From NCBI RefSeq assembly GCF_019457885.1, contig NZ_JAHZST010000024.1, positions 1 through 51,011 on the forward strand: 51,011 nt of DNA, written 5' to 3'. A program made the position numbers and the translations under genes. Position 1 is the first letter of the stretch; each line of letters begins with the position of its first letter. The stretch is from Shewanella nanhaiensis (GTDB lineage: Bacteria; Pseudomonadota; Gammaproteobacteria; Enterobacterales; Shewanellaceae). Shown in pieces: positions 16,229 to 24,332 of this stretch. The notes under the pieces were generated by a model, which was not told where the DNA came from, did not search any database, and saw nothing but the letters and a program-made list of their open reading frames with translations.

Positions 16229-17521
16229 CTAACCCTTAAACTTCTTTTCAATCCCTTTCCAACAAGCTGAATAGTTCGGCTGACGTTCAGTCCCCTCTAG
16301 CGCATATTTTGTCGGTGAGATGATGTAGCGTGACTCAAACATAAAGGCTAGGGTGTTTTCATAACGTTGTGGTGCCAGTTCTGCATTAGACGCTTTCTCA
16401 AACACTTCAGCTTCAGGCCCATGAGGAGACATGCAGTTATGTAGGCTAGAACCACCAGGTACAAATCCGTGCTCTTTAGCGTCATAGACCCCCTCAATCA
16501 AGCCCATAAACTCACTCATGATATTTCTGTGGTAGTAGGGCGGTCTGAAGGTGTTCTCTGCCACCATCCAACGCGGCGGGAAAACAACAAAATCAATATT
16601 AGCTACACCAGGCGTGCCTGATGGTGAGGTGAGTACGGTGAAAATCGAGGGATCGGGATGATCGAAACTCACGGTATTAATCACATTAAAGCGTGCAAGA
16701 TCGTATTTATAGGGCGCGCTGTTACCAGTCCAAGCGACCACATCAAAAGGAGAGTGGCCAATATCACATCTGAACATGTTGCCATTAAACTTGGCGACTA
16801 ACTCAAAATCTCCCTCTTTATCCTCAAAAGCCGCAACTGGGTATTGAAAATCTCTGTCATTAGCATATCCGTTCGCACCCACTGGACCACGTTCGGCCAG
16901 TACATATGAATGGCCGTAGTTCTCACAGATATAACCACGAGCAGTCTCAGTTAACAGCTCTACCGAGAACTTAATACCGCGAGGAATAACCGCTATTTCA
17001 CCCGCTTTAATGGCTAACTTACCACATTCAGTATGCAGCACGATTTCGCCATCTTGAGGAACAAACAACATCTCGCCGTCGGCATTATAAAAATAACGTC
17101 CCTCCATGGAGCTGTTGGCAACGTAGATATGAATACCGATCCCCGTTTGTCCATTAGCACTGCCATTGGCCGCCATAGTGACTAAACCATCGATAAAATC
17201 AGTTTTCACTTCAGGGATTGCAACCGGATCCCAACGTAACATGGTCGGTGGAGTGATAATTTCAGTGATAGGGGCTGTACGAATTAGGCCATTGTCAATT
17301 GCTTCATACTCACCTTGAACCACTGATGGACGAATGCGATAAAACCAGTTGCGGCGGTTATCACTGCGCGGTGCGGTAAAAGCCGTGACATTAAACTGCT
17401 CGGCATAGAGATCATACTTTACCTTTTGAGGGCTAAATTGACCCTTAGGAAGTGCGCCGGGAAGGGCTTCAGTTTCAAATTCGTTACCGAAGCCTGTCAT
17501 GTACTCGAGATCTAATGCCAT
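16229..17521 (-). CDS. hmgA: Homogentisate 1,2-dioxygenase
   Basis: A 430-aa non-haem iron enzyme that opens the ring of homogentisate to maleylacetoacetate in tyrosine and phenylalanine breakdown. The N-terminus MTGFGNEFETEALPGALP is characteristic. The iron ligands are visible as H331 and E337 (HRNIMSE) and H367 (SPHGPE). The length agrees with bacterial and human enzymes (430-445 aa). The maleylacetoacetate isomerase and fumarylacetoacetase genes are not adjacent, so the pathway must be completed elsewhere. It is divergent from a MarR gene across 222 bp that contains a 12-bp palindrome, suggesting local control. Confidence 0.96.
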   Translation of the reverse strand: MALDLEYMTGFGNEFETEALPGALPKGQFSPQKVKYDLYAEQFNVTAFTAPRSDNRRNWFYRIRPSVVQGEYEAIDNGLIRTAPITEIITPPTMLRWDPVAIPEVKTDFIDGLVTMAANGSANGQTGIGIHIYVANSSMEGRYFYNADGEMLFVPQDGEIVLHTECGKLAIKAGEIAVIPRGIKFSVELLTETARGYICENYGHSYVLAERGPVGANGYANDRDFQYPVAAFEDKEGDFELVAKFNGNMFRCDIGHSPFDVVAWTGNSAPYKYDLARFNVINTVSFDHPDPSIFTVLTSPSGTPGVANIDFVVFPPRWMVAENTFRPPYYHRNIMSEFMGLIEGVYDAKEHGFVPGGSSLHNCMSPHGPEAEVFEKASNAELAPQRYENTLAFMFESRYIISPTKYALEGTERQPNYSACWKGIEKKFKG

Positions 17522-17563
17522 CGTTATTCGTCCATTCTTGTATTAGCAGATAAAACAATTTAC

Positions 17564-17575
17564 TCTCACGTGAGA
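17564..17575. promoter_or_regulatory. Candidate MarR operator in the hmgA-marR spacer
   Basis: TCTCACGTGAGA is a perfect 12-bp palindrome, 43-54 bp before the hmgA start. MarR proteins often bind palindromes in the space they share with a divergent target. A companion site is not obvious nearer the marR start. Confidence 0.45.
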
Positions 17576-17743
17576 CTAGTTTCAATCCCAAAGGGGCAAA
17601 TAGTCGATTGAAAATGGGTTTAATCAGCGCAGAAAAAGATGAAAAATGCAGAAAGAGTGCCAACTACCTTGAAAAAAACCGGCCGTTTAATACTGAACTG
17701 TAGAGATAAGCCATAACTATAAGTATTAACCTTAGGGATCCCT

Positions 17744-18238
17744 ATGTCACAAGCTAAACTGGGTCAAACTTCAATTTCATTACAGCAGTTTTTACCCTAT
17801 AGACTGGTCAATTTATCTCAAAAGGTCAGTGTAAACTTTGCCGAGGTGTATCAGTCGGAGTTTAACCTCACCACGCCTGAATGGAGAATATTAGTCCACT
17901 TAGCCGAGCAGACACTTTGTGATAAGAGTGATGTGCCTGTTAGTCTGCAAACAACAGGTATTAGCGCCAAAGAGTTAACACAATTAGCATCGATGGATAA
18001 ATCCACTGTCTCCCGCGCCGTCAAGCTTATGCTCGACAAGGGCTACATCACTAAGCAAGTTCATATAGCCGACAAGCGCGCTTTTACACTTACCCTGACC
18101 ACTGCAGGCTTTGCTCTATATCAAACCATCGCCCCCAAAGCACTTGCGTGGGAGGAGAGTCTTCTTAAGACGTTAGATAAAAAGGAGTATCAATCACTAA
18201 TGCAGATCTTAGATAAACTCGATGGCAAACTAAGTTGA
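17744..18238 (+). CDS. MarR family transcriptional regulator
   Basis: A 164-aa winged-helix regulator. The recognition part is clear: ISAKELTQLASMDKSTVSRAVKLMLDKGYI (about residues 73-102), followed by the wing DKRAFTLTLTTAGF with the conserved D-x-R. Dimerisation helices lie at both ends. The start has an AGGGA ribosome site. It stands divergent from hmgA and probably represses it, released by homogentisate or a related aromatic acid; this is inferred from position and from hmg-associated regulators generally, not proven by sequence. An insert of about ten residues before the HTH (CDKSDVPVSLQTTG) is longer than usual. Confidence 0.85.
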   Translation: MSQAKLGQTSISLQQFLPYRLVNLSQKVSVNFAEVYQSEFNLTTPEWRILVHLAEQTLCDKSDVPVSLQTTGISAKELTQLASMDKSTVSRAVKLMLDKGYITKQVHIADKRAFTLTLTTAGFALYQTIAPKALAWEESLLKTLDKKEYQSLMQILDKLDGKLS

Positions 18239-18541
18239 TGACCGTTTCCCGTCTTCACCGTTAAAACCCAAAACAAAAGCTATTTACCACTGAGGTCTCG
18301 GAGAGCTCGGAGAAAACCACAAATCTTCTGGGCCATTTATTGCTCGCTGGGCAATATTTTGCTCAACTCTGGGCCAGATCTTGCCCAGCATCTTCATAAA
18401 GATACACAAAACACAGGTAAACACTGAAAATTCCGTGTTGGTGCGCTTTTTGCTCTAAGCCATAGATCCAAAGCCATAAATCATAAGATTTAGGTCCAAA
18501 TACCTCGTTCTCAATTATGCCGTAACAGGAAGTCACGCAGA
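18239..18541 (+). repeat. Intergenic region with left repeat module
   Basis: Holds the left module (ttaaaacccaaaacaaaagc at 18261, then ctcggagagctcggagaaaa to about 18320) without the palindrome. It then has a GC-richer patch repeating 'ctgggc' with the hairpin CTGGGC (18369-18374) / GCCCAG (18383-18388). The toxin gene's ribosome site AGGAAG lies near 18528. Confidence 0.6.
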
Positions 18542-20488
18542 ATGTCGATACGATTAGCCTCAGTTGATTCTTTAATGATTCAGGATGCTACACACATAGA
18601 ATCTGACTTGTCAGTCTTAACAGATAGTGACTGGCAAGCGATCACTCCCTCTGGCCGAAGTCCTGAAAGAGTCAAAAGTGAACTTGAGCAGGGCACATAT
18701 GTGGTACTCAGAGATTCACCAGCTTCTCCTGTATTTACCATGGAGCAGGGGAATCCACTGGCAAGCTCAGCGTTTGCCGGCGGGATCAGTACGCAAACAG
18801 TTTCTCAGCTTACCAATCGCTTTCAATCTTCTGGTCCTATAGGAGCAGCGGCTCCAAACAATGGCAATCTAGATCCTGCACCGCCGCTTGACTATATTGC
18901 CGATACTTCTCAAGTCAAAGAGGCTAAAGAGGAGCCTAAACCTGCGCTGATTAGCGATAACTTTGGCAAGGCTCCACCTAAGCTTGAGCTTCAGCTTTGC
19001 TACGATGACAGCGAAAAAACCTACGCCAGCGATGTGCCCTACAGTGTGATTTTCAGCGATCCAGGGAAAACTGTCATTAAAGGTGTGCTCAATAACCAAG
19101 GCTGGGCCATGGTAGAAGGCGGGCCTAATTATCCCGCCAAAGTTATATTTGGTGATGAAGCTGAAAAAGCCGCCGCTGAATTAGCATTAAAAGACCAATA
19201 TAAGCAACTTGATCAAGCACTCAATGACACTGCTAAGCAGGTAGCTGATCACGTACTTGCAGCAAAAGAGAAAGCCAAGCAAACTCAGCTTATTGAGGTA
19301 ACTGAATCCTTTAAACTTGCCGTCGACGACAAAATTGCAGCGTTAAATGCCGAAAGTGAAGCCTTTGATAATCTCTCATACCTAGCTCAAACATGGGAAA
19401 TTGCCAAGGCAACAAAGGAGGGGGCATCTAACGGTTTTACTGAATATATCCCTGACTTAGGTGATTTCGGTAAGTTAATGGATGCCGCCGACATAGACAT
19501 CACCATGCTAATAGAGGCCATTAGCACAGGCAACATAGATGCACTAGAGGCTAAATTACAGCAATGGAAGGACAGAGGTGGTCAAGGGCTCAACGAAGCC
19601 CGTAAAACCATGGAAACTCTCATACTGCTTCTAAGTGATCCTACTAGCCGTGAAATGTTAGCCAGTGTGCCCAAACGAATCATTGCAGCACTACCAGAAG
19701 ATCAAGTCGCCGAGTTAACCGCTTACCAAGCAACTCAGCTGGGAATGGACACCGCAGTTGTTGCGGGTGGCACCGCTGTAGGTACTTTAGCCGGCGGTGT
19801 CGGCGGCCCTGTCGCAGCAGGCATGTTATTTACCGCCACCACAGCCCGTAAAGGCGGTAAAGCTTTAGAAGGCACGATCAATATCGTCGCTGATATTTCT
19901 AAATCTCTGAAAAAAATCAATAATCAGCATGACATTGTGCCCTACAAGAAAGACAATGAACTATCGCTTAGCAAAGGGCAACCAACGAAAGTTATCGAGT
20001 TAGAGCAAGGTAAAAAAGGCTCATGGAATAAAGAGTTGAATGGTAAGCTAAAGGCGAATTCTAAATACAAAGTAGGCAACTACACATATGAAACAGATGA
20101 TCTTGGTAGAGTTAAATCAGTTTCTGGGGAACTTGATTTAACCAAGCAAGATAGAAATACCTATCAACAAGGAAAAGCGGGTAAACAAGACGGGATTAAA
20201 GACGGTTTAGATGATGATGAAGGTGGTCATATCATTGCTTCGATCTTTAATGGACCTGGCGAACAGATCAACTACGCAGCTATGGATGGCAATTTAAATA
20301 AAGGTGCTTGGAAACGAATGGAGAACAAATGGGCTGATGCGTTAAAAGGTGACCCGCCTAAAAAAGTTAGTGTTAGTATCGATGCTATTTATGATGAAGG
20401 TAGCAATAGACCAGAAGCCTTTGATATTACATACCTAATTGATGGGAAAAAGAAATCTGTAACGTTAATCAATCAACCAGGAGGATAA
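18542..20488 (+). CDS. Polymorphic toxin with C-terminal DNA/RNA non-specific nuclease domain, probable T6SS effector
   Basis: A 648-aa modular protein. About 130-200: a beta-rich segment (LQLCYDDSEKTYASDVPYSV) like Ig-type repeats of secretion-linked effectors. 210-275: Ala/Lys-rich coiled coil. 405-450: Gly/Ala hydrophobic stretch (GGTAVGTLAGGVGGPVAAGM). The C-terminus (about 470-648) fits the Endonuclease NS_2 type, with the D/E-rich catalytic GGH motif at 557-563 (H563) and downstream N584/N586 and W residues. No signal peptide, PAAR or Rhs repeat is seen, so delivery by type VI secretion is inferred from layout and from the Tdi1-like immunity gene nearby. The last third is visibly more AT-rich than the front. 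Confidence 0.78.
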   Translation: MSIRLASVDSLMIQDATHIESDLSVLTDSDWQAITPSGRSPERVKSELEQGTYVVLRDSPASPVFTMEQGNPLASSAFAGGISTQTVSQLTNRFQSSGPIGAAAPNNGNLDPAPPLDYIADTSQVKEAKEEPKPALISDNFGKAPPKLELQLCYDDSEKTYASDVPYSVIFSDPGKTVIKGVLNNQGWAMVEGGPNYPAKVIFGDEAEKAAAELALKDQYKQLDQALNDTAKQVADHVLAAKEKAKQTQLIEVTESFKLAVDDKIAALNAESEAFDNLSYLAQTWEIAKATKEGASNGFTEYIPDLGDFGKLMDAADIDITMLIEAISTGNIDALEAKLQQWKDRGGQGLNEARKTMETLILLLSDPTSREMLASVPKRIIAALPEDQVAELTAYQATQLGMDTAVVAGGTAVGTLAGGVGGPVAAGMLFTATTARKGGKALEGTINIVADISKSLKKINNQHDIVPYKKDNELSLSKGQPTKVIELEQGKKGSWNKELNGKLKANSKYKVGNYTYETDDLGRVKSVSGELDLTKQDRNTYQQGKAGKQDGIKDGLDDDEGGHIIASIFNGPGEQINYAAMDGNLNKGAWKRMENKWADALKGDPPKKVSVSIDAIYDEGSNRPEAFDITYLIDGKKKSVTLINQPGG

Positions 20489-20491
20489 AAT

Positions 20492-20827
20492 TTGGAAACA
20501 ATTGATTCTATATACACTGCAATAGCACAACATATGCTCAATCAAATCGATGAAGAATGGTCTGGCTGTAAAGTTGATGTGGAGTTTTTTGAAGGCGCTG
20601 CTGAATTTGATACTTCATATATTTCTGAGCAAGGTGTTGAATGTGATTTAAAAGGCGGGTACCCACTTTTTAAATTGTTTAAAGAGCTTCATGAACTAAC
20701 CACTGACAACCAAGATAATAAATGGAATCGTGCAAAATTTTCTTTAGAGCCTTCAGGTAAGTTCAATATGGAATTTGAGTGGGATCAAGAGTTAGCAGAT
20801 GAGATTGAACGTTTGAGTAATGAATAA
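20492..20827 (+). CDS. YezG/DUF600-like immunity protein
   Basis: A 111-aa acidic protein (METIDSIYTAIAQHMLNQID...) that resembles the YezG/EsaG family, the known antidotes of NS_2-type nuclease toxins such as EsaD and YeeF. This fits its place 3 bp after the toxin gene. It starts with TTG 20492, with AGGAGG (20479-20484, inside the toxin's last codons) 7 bases upstream, so translation is coupled to the toxin. Features typical of the family: E-E-W near the start, and a C-terminal FEWDQELADEIE acidic helix. Acidity suits blocking of a nuclease. Confidence 0.75.
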   Translation: METIDSIYTAIAQHMLNQIDEEWSGCKVDVEFFEGAAEFDTSYISEQGVECDLKGGYPLFKLFKELHELTTDNQDNKWNRAKFSLEPSGKFNMEFEWDQELADEIERLSNE

Positions 20828-21500
20828 ATTTTTTGATAACTTTTATATTTTCGCAGGCTTTGGTCCAGCAGTTAAATCTAAACAACCAACTGCTGAAGAG
20901 CTTGAGTTCTTTGAAGATAAATTGCCTGCTCGCCTATTAGAATATTGGCAGGAATATGGCTTTTGTGGTTGGGGCGAAGGTATCTTTTGGACTGTTAACC
21001 CCGATGACTACAAAGATATTTTAGCGCAGTGGTTGTTAGGTACTGTATTTGAACAAAGAGAGGTAGCTGGAATTGATAAGTATTATGTCATAGGGCGTAG
21101 TGCATTCGGGAAGCTATATATATGGGGAGAAACCTCCGGTGCTTCATTAGATATTGTAACCAATTTCAGTATGATTTTTCCTTCAGATCAAAGTGAAAAG
21201 CTTAAAACTATTGGTGAAGAGAAACTAATTGAAAAGTTTTACTCTTCTAAAAGAAAGTCAAATATGGAAGAGCAAGATCTCGATAAAAACCCACTTTTCG
21301 AACGTGCTATGGCCAAGCTTGGCCCATTAGAAGCTGATGAGATGTATGGTTTTGTGCCTGCACTTGCTATCGGTGGTGCACCTAAGCTCGAAAATCTTCA
21401 GAAAGTAAAAGCATTAGAGCACCTGACATTTCTAGCAGACTTAGGCGAAATAACTGTAATGGCTGATATCGTCGCCATGTCCAATGCACTGCATAAATAA
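20820..21500 (+). CDS. GAD-like/Tdi1-type (DUF1851) immunity protein
   Basis: A 226-aa protein. The N-terminal half (about 1-110: FAGFGPAVKSKQPTAEELEF, LLEYWQEYGFCGWGEGIFWTVNPDDY) is the GAD-like domain, and the second half (about 145-226: NPLFERAMAKLGPLEADEMYGFVPALAIGG) is the Tdi1 C-terminal domain. Tdi1 of Agrobacterium protects against the T6SS DNase Tde1, so this is probably a second immunity gene. Its toxin partner may be lost, or it may guard against related rivals. It overlaps the first immunity gene by 8 bp and so belongs to the toxin operon. Confidence 0.8.
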   Translation: MNKFFDNFYIFAGFGPAVKSKQPTAEELEFFEDKLPARLLEYWQEYGFCGWGEGIFWTVNPDDYKDILAQWLLGTVFEQREVAGIDKYYVIGRSAFGKLYIWGETSGASLDIVTNFSMIFPSDQSEKLKTIGEEKLIEKFYSSKRKSNMEEQDLDKNPLFERAMAKLGPLEADEMYGFVPALAIGGAPKLENLQKVKALEHLTFLADLGEITVMADIVAMSNALHK

Positions 21501-21852
21501 CTCGTTTTCATCTAGCCAACTTTTGCCAAAGTAGAGGACAGAAATCTGCAAGTTGGTTAAAAGTTAAGAGTAGGGGGATTACCTCTTACTCTCATAAAAA
21601 CAAAAGCTACTTAGCACAGAGGATTTGGAGAAAAGCAGATTATCTCACCCTTACATTTATGTGTAGGGAAGCAACATCCAGAGAAAACGGGCATTTATAT
21701 CCTACTTCTGTCAACAAATATAGTGGGGAAGGCCCTTCAGAGGGATTACTCATTTACTAAAATATCTTGTTAGGTATTATGAAGTTACTTTCTCAATGTA
21801 TCTTTTTAGCAGCATATATTGGTGATCTTCATAATTACAGAGGTACAAGGCA
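21501..21852 (+). repeat. Intergenic region with left repeat module
   Basis: 352 bp. At about 21596-21640 lies another left module (acaaaagctacttagcacag, ggagaaaagc) without a palindrome. The rest is AT-rich leader DNA for the metallopeptidase gene, with a GAGG ribosome site at 21840-21843. Confidence 0.55.
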
Positions 21853-22026
21853 ATGGAAAGCCGATTGAGTCGTTACATACTCTTAGTTTTATTTATTGCT
21901 GTCATTGGCTTATTAGTCAATCACTATCAAACAAAGTGGTTCAGAGTATCAGTATTAGACAATCTATTTTCTGAGCAAGTGCCAGTGGATGTCTCAATCC
22001 AAGCTCGAATGAACAGAGCCCGATAG
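21853..22026 (+). CDS. N-terminal membrane-anchor fragment of a frameshifted metallopeptidase gene
   Basis: ATG 21853 has a GAGG ribosome site and encodes 57 residues: a transmembrane helix (MESRLSRYILLVLFIAVIGL..., about 8-23), then NHYQTKWFRVSVLDNLFSEQ and a tail that ends at TAG 22024. The frame 36 bp further on (22062) lacks any ribosome site, but it can be read upstream without a stop to about 21987. A one-base shift between about 21990 and 22023 would therefore join the two into one membrane-anchored protein. Either the gene is broken, or there is a sequence error. Confidence 0.55.
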   Translation: MESRLSRYILLVLFIAVIGLLVNHYQTKWFRVSVLDNLFSEQVPVDVSIQARMNRAR

Positions 22027-22061
22027 AAGCGCTTCGCGCTATTGAAGTTCATGCTCAAACC

Positions 22062-22982
22062 ATGACCAACACCCAAAGACTTAGCTGTGAAAGGTTAACC
22101 GTTAAACAGGGGCGTGAATCGCAAAAGCGCGTCAATGGGATCTATACCTGGGTTGATGAGAAGGGGCTGACTCATTTCTCAGATACCGCATCAGCCGATG
22201 CAAAAGGGGAGTTAACTCAATATACAGAGCCTAAATACAGCTTTGAGCTCGAAATAAACTCTATAGCAACCAATCCACCGCCATTTTTCAGAAACAAACT
22301 AACAGCCACAATGCAGCAGATTGATGCTGTTTATCGTCAATACCTACCTAAGCGAGAACTACAGCCGATTAAAATCGATCTGACATTAGCTGGTAACTTG
22401 CACTCATATGACAAATTAAGAATGAAGTATTCAAACTTAGCTGCAGCTAGCCAAGGCTTCTATTCTAGTCGGCATAATCTTGCTGTTGTGTGGCATAAAA
22501 GTGATCCGCAAGCCTTTAAAACATCAATTCATGAAGCTGTACACGTGATGAACTCTGGCCAATTTGGGCACACTCAACGCTGGTTTAATGAAGGACTAGC
22601 AGAATATTTTGAATCACCAAGTTACTTAATGAGTTTAGATAAAAAGGTTCGTTATGAGCTCGTCACTAAGCGTCAACTAAGGTCTGCAATAAAGCAGTCC
22701 AGCAAGTTTTCCTTGATGACATTAGATAATCTATTAACCGCGTCTGGTAACGATTGGGCAGGGAATAAACGTAACTCACTCTATCTGCATTCCCAACACT
22801 TCATCGCTTTTCTAATGTCTGGTCAAAAAGGGCGAGCAATATTAGCTGCATTATTTCATGATTTCAGTCGCAATCGTTGTCAAAACAAAACACCAGAGAC
22901 CACGCTTGCAAACTATTCAGGCGGTTTAGACCAGCTAAATCGAGACTGGCAACGCTGGCAAAAATCTCAACAGCATAAGTAG
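22062..22982 (+). CDS. DUF4124 + HExxH metallopeptidase-like protein (body of a frameshifted gene)
   Basis: 306 residues from the first ATG. A DUF4124-like segment (residues 26-42, GIYTWVDEKGLTHFSDT) is followed by a gluzincin-like peptidase domain with H157-E158-A-V-H161 and a downstream N176-E-G-L-A-E181 that would supply the third zinc ligand (compare DUF1570 and M1-like enzymes). It would act outside the cytoplasm if joined to the upstream anchor. ATG 22062 has no ribosome site; the same frame continues upstream (EALRAIEVHAQT before the ATG), which fits a linker after the anchor. Confidence 0.7.
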   Translation: MTNTQRLSCERLTVKQGRESQKRVNGIYTWVDEKGLTHFSDTASADAKGELTQYTEPKYSFELEINSIATNPPPFFRNKLTATMQQIDAVYRQYLPKRELQPIKIDLTLAGNLHSYDKLRMKYSNLAAASQGFYSSRHNLAVVWHKSDPQAFKTSIHEAVHVMNSGQFGHTQRWFNEGLAEYFESPSYLMSLDKKVRYELVTKRQLRSAIKQSSKFSLMTLDNLLTASGNDWAGNKRNSLYLHSQHFIAFLMSGQKGRAILAALFHDFSRNRCQNKTPETTLANYSGGLDQLNRDWQRWQKSQQHK

Positions 22983-22994
22983 AGAATCTCATCA

Positions 22995-23225
22995 GTCACT
23001 TGCCTTTAATCCTTACTGCCAAAATAAAAGCTATCAAGCACAGAGAACACAGAGAAAGCTCACATATACAGCAAACAATAGATCCCGGAACAAGCCCGGG
23101 ATGACGGCAGTGGGAGTAATTCGTTTATGGCTCTAGTTCTTACCCTAGAACCTAGAAGTGAGCTTGCGAACGCTCTCGCAGGTACGAAGTACCGACCTCG
23201 CAGGGCAAAGCTCGTCCTTTACTAT
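22995..23225 (+). repeat. Modular intergenic repeat, copy F (complete)
   Basis: Left module (aaaagctatcaagcacagag near 23025, acagagaaagc), palindrome ATCCCGG (23082-23088) / CCGGGAT (23096-23102) with gacggcagtggga, then gtgagcttgcgaacgctctc (about 23159) and a tail ctcgcagggcaaagctcgtcc. It is the closest match to copy B at 12135-12374. It accounts for most of the 370-bp space before the transporter gene. Confidence 0.8.
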
Positions 23226-23352
23226 TAAACCGCAATAATTAGCATTAACACTTTATTTACCTCTAAACATATAGTATTTCTATCTACCTAAGCCTTTTGA
23301 TTTAGTTCATTAACGGCTCTCGAATTATTGAGTTAGGGGAAAACCCTCTTTT

Positions 23353-24258
23353 ATGATCTTGTTTATTATCTCTATTTTACTTCTCGCTGCACTTGGCTTT
23401 CTTGCTCAGTCGATAGGCCTGTGCATGGTGCGTGGTGTGAATGAAGCAGGAAAGGGCAGACCCATGTTTCTGTTGGCGATACTCTTTAGTGGTGTTCTCT
23501 CTTGGGTATCTATTCTTGTTGGCTACTACCTTGATATTCAAACTCCCTTTATCTCCTATGAGTTTTCACTTTGGGCACTTTTTGGTGGCTTTCTATTTGG
23601 ATTTGGAGCAGCGATAAATAACGGCTGTGGTGTTTCTACGATTAGCCGGTTGGCCCGAGGTCATATGGCGATGATGTTGACTGTATGTGGTTGGTTAGCT
23701 GGCTGGACAGTGCTGACTAAGTTAGCGCCGGATATCAATTTGGTCACATTCAACCTCTCACCGATATGGCATAACAGTATGCTGGCTTCACTCTCTGTGA
23801 TTATTCTATTTCTGCTCTTTTCTATGAGTCCAGAGAACCGTAAAGTGTGGATCAGTATGCTGCTGATTGGGTTAATGGCTAGCATTGTATTTTTAACGGA
23901 GCAACATTGGACACCGAGTGCACTGTTAAAAGATATTAGCCATTCGGTGTGGTTGGTAGGTGAGGGTCAATGGCCTGCTACTGATCGCTTTATATTGATC
24001 GCTGCTTTAGTGGCGGGAATGGTGTTATCAGCATTTAAAGCAAAAACATTTCAGCTATTGCCGGTAAATGGTAAGCAGTGTGTAAAACACCTTAGTGCGG
24101 GTGTGTTGATGGGGGTGGGTGCTGCGATTGCCAGTGGCGGAAATGATACTCAGCTTCTGCTCGCTCTTCCATCTTTCTCTCCGGCAGGTGTGAGCACTGT
24201 ATTCTCTATGCTTGTTGGGATCTATCTAGGTAGAAAGCTTGTGGTATTAATGAAGTAA
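23353..24258 (+). CDS. YeeE/YedE family membrane protein (thiosulfate/sulfur transport type)
   Basis: A 301-aa polytopic protein of the YeeE/YedE (DUF395, TsuA-like) family, whose studied members take up thiosulfate through a line of cysteines. Conserved elements: GLCMVRG with C24 and GFGAAINNGCGVST with C92. In the second half the matching position reads GGNDTQ (about residue 262), where a Cys is often found, so the relay may be altered. About nine hydrophobic helices are visible. Its companion TusA or second half-gene is not next to it. The ribosome site AGGGGA is rather far from the ATG (11 bases). Confidence 0.82.
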   Translation: MILFIISILLLAALGFLAQSIGLCMVRGVNEAGKGRPMFLLAILFSGVLSWVSILVGYYLDIQTPFISYEFSLWALFGGFLFGFGAAINNGCGVSTISRLARGHMAMMLTVCGWLAGWTVLTKLAPDINLVTFNLSPIWHNSMLASLSVIILFLLFSMSPENRKVWISMLLIGLMASIVFLTEQHWTPSALLKDISHSVWLVGEGQWPATDRFILIAALVAGMVLSAFKAKTFQLLPVNGKQCVKHLSAGVLMGVGAAIASGGNDTQLLLALPSFSPAGVSTVFSMLVGIYLGRKLVVLMK

Positions 24259-24271
24259 AAAATCAGATAGC

Positions 24272-24301
24272 GAGTAATAACCTCTTGCAAGGTTATTACT
24301 C
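24272..24301. terminator. Bidirectional terminator between convergent genes
   Basis: GAGTAATAACC (24272-24282) pairs with GGTTATTACTC (24291-24301) around TCTTGCAA. It is short on U after the stem on the plus strand (tatttgt). It sits between the YedE gene and the chitinase gene, which converge. Confidence 0.7.
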
Positions 24302-24332
24302 TATTTGTCCCCTCTGCTTAATGCAAGATTAT

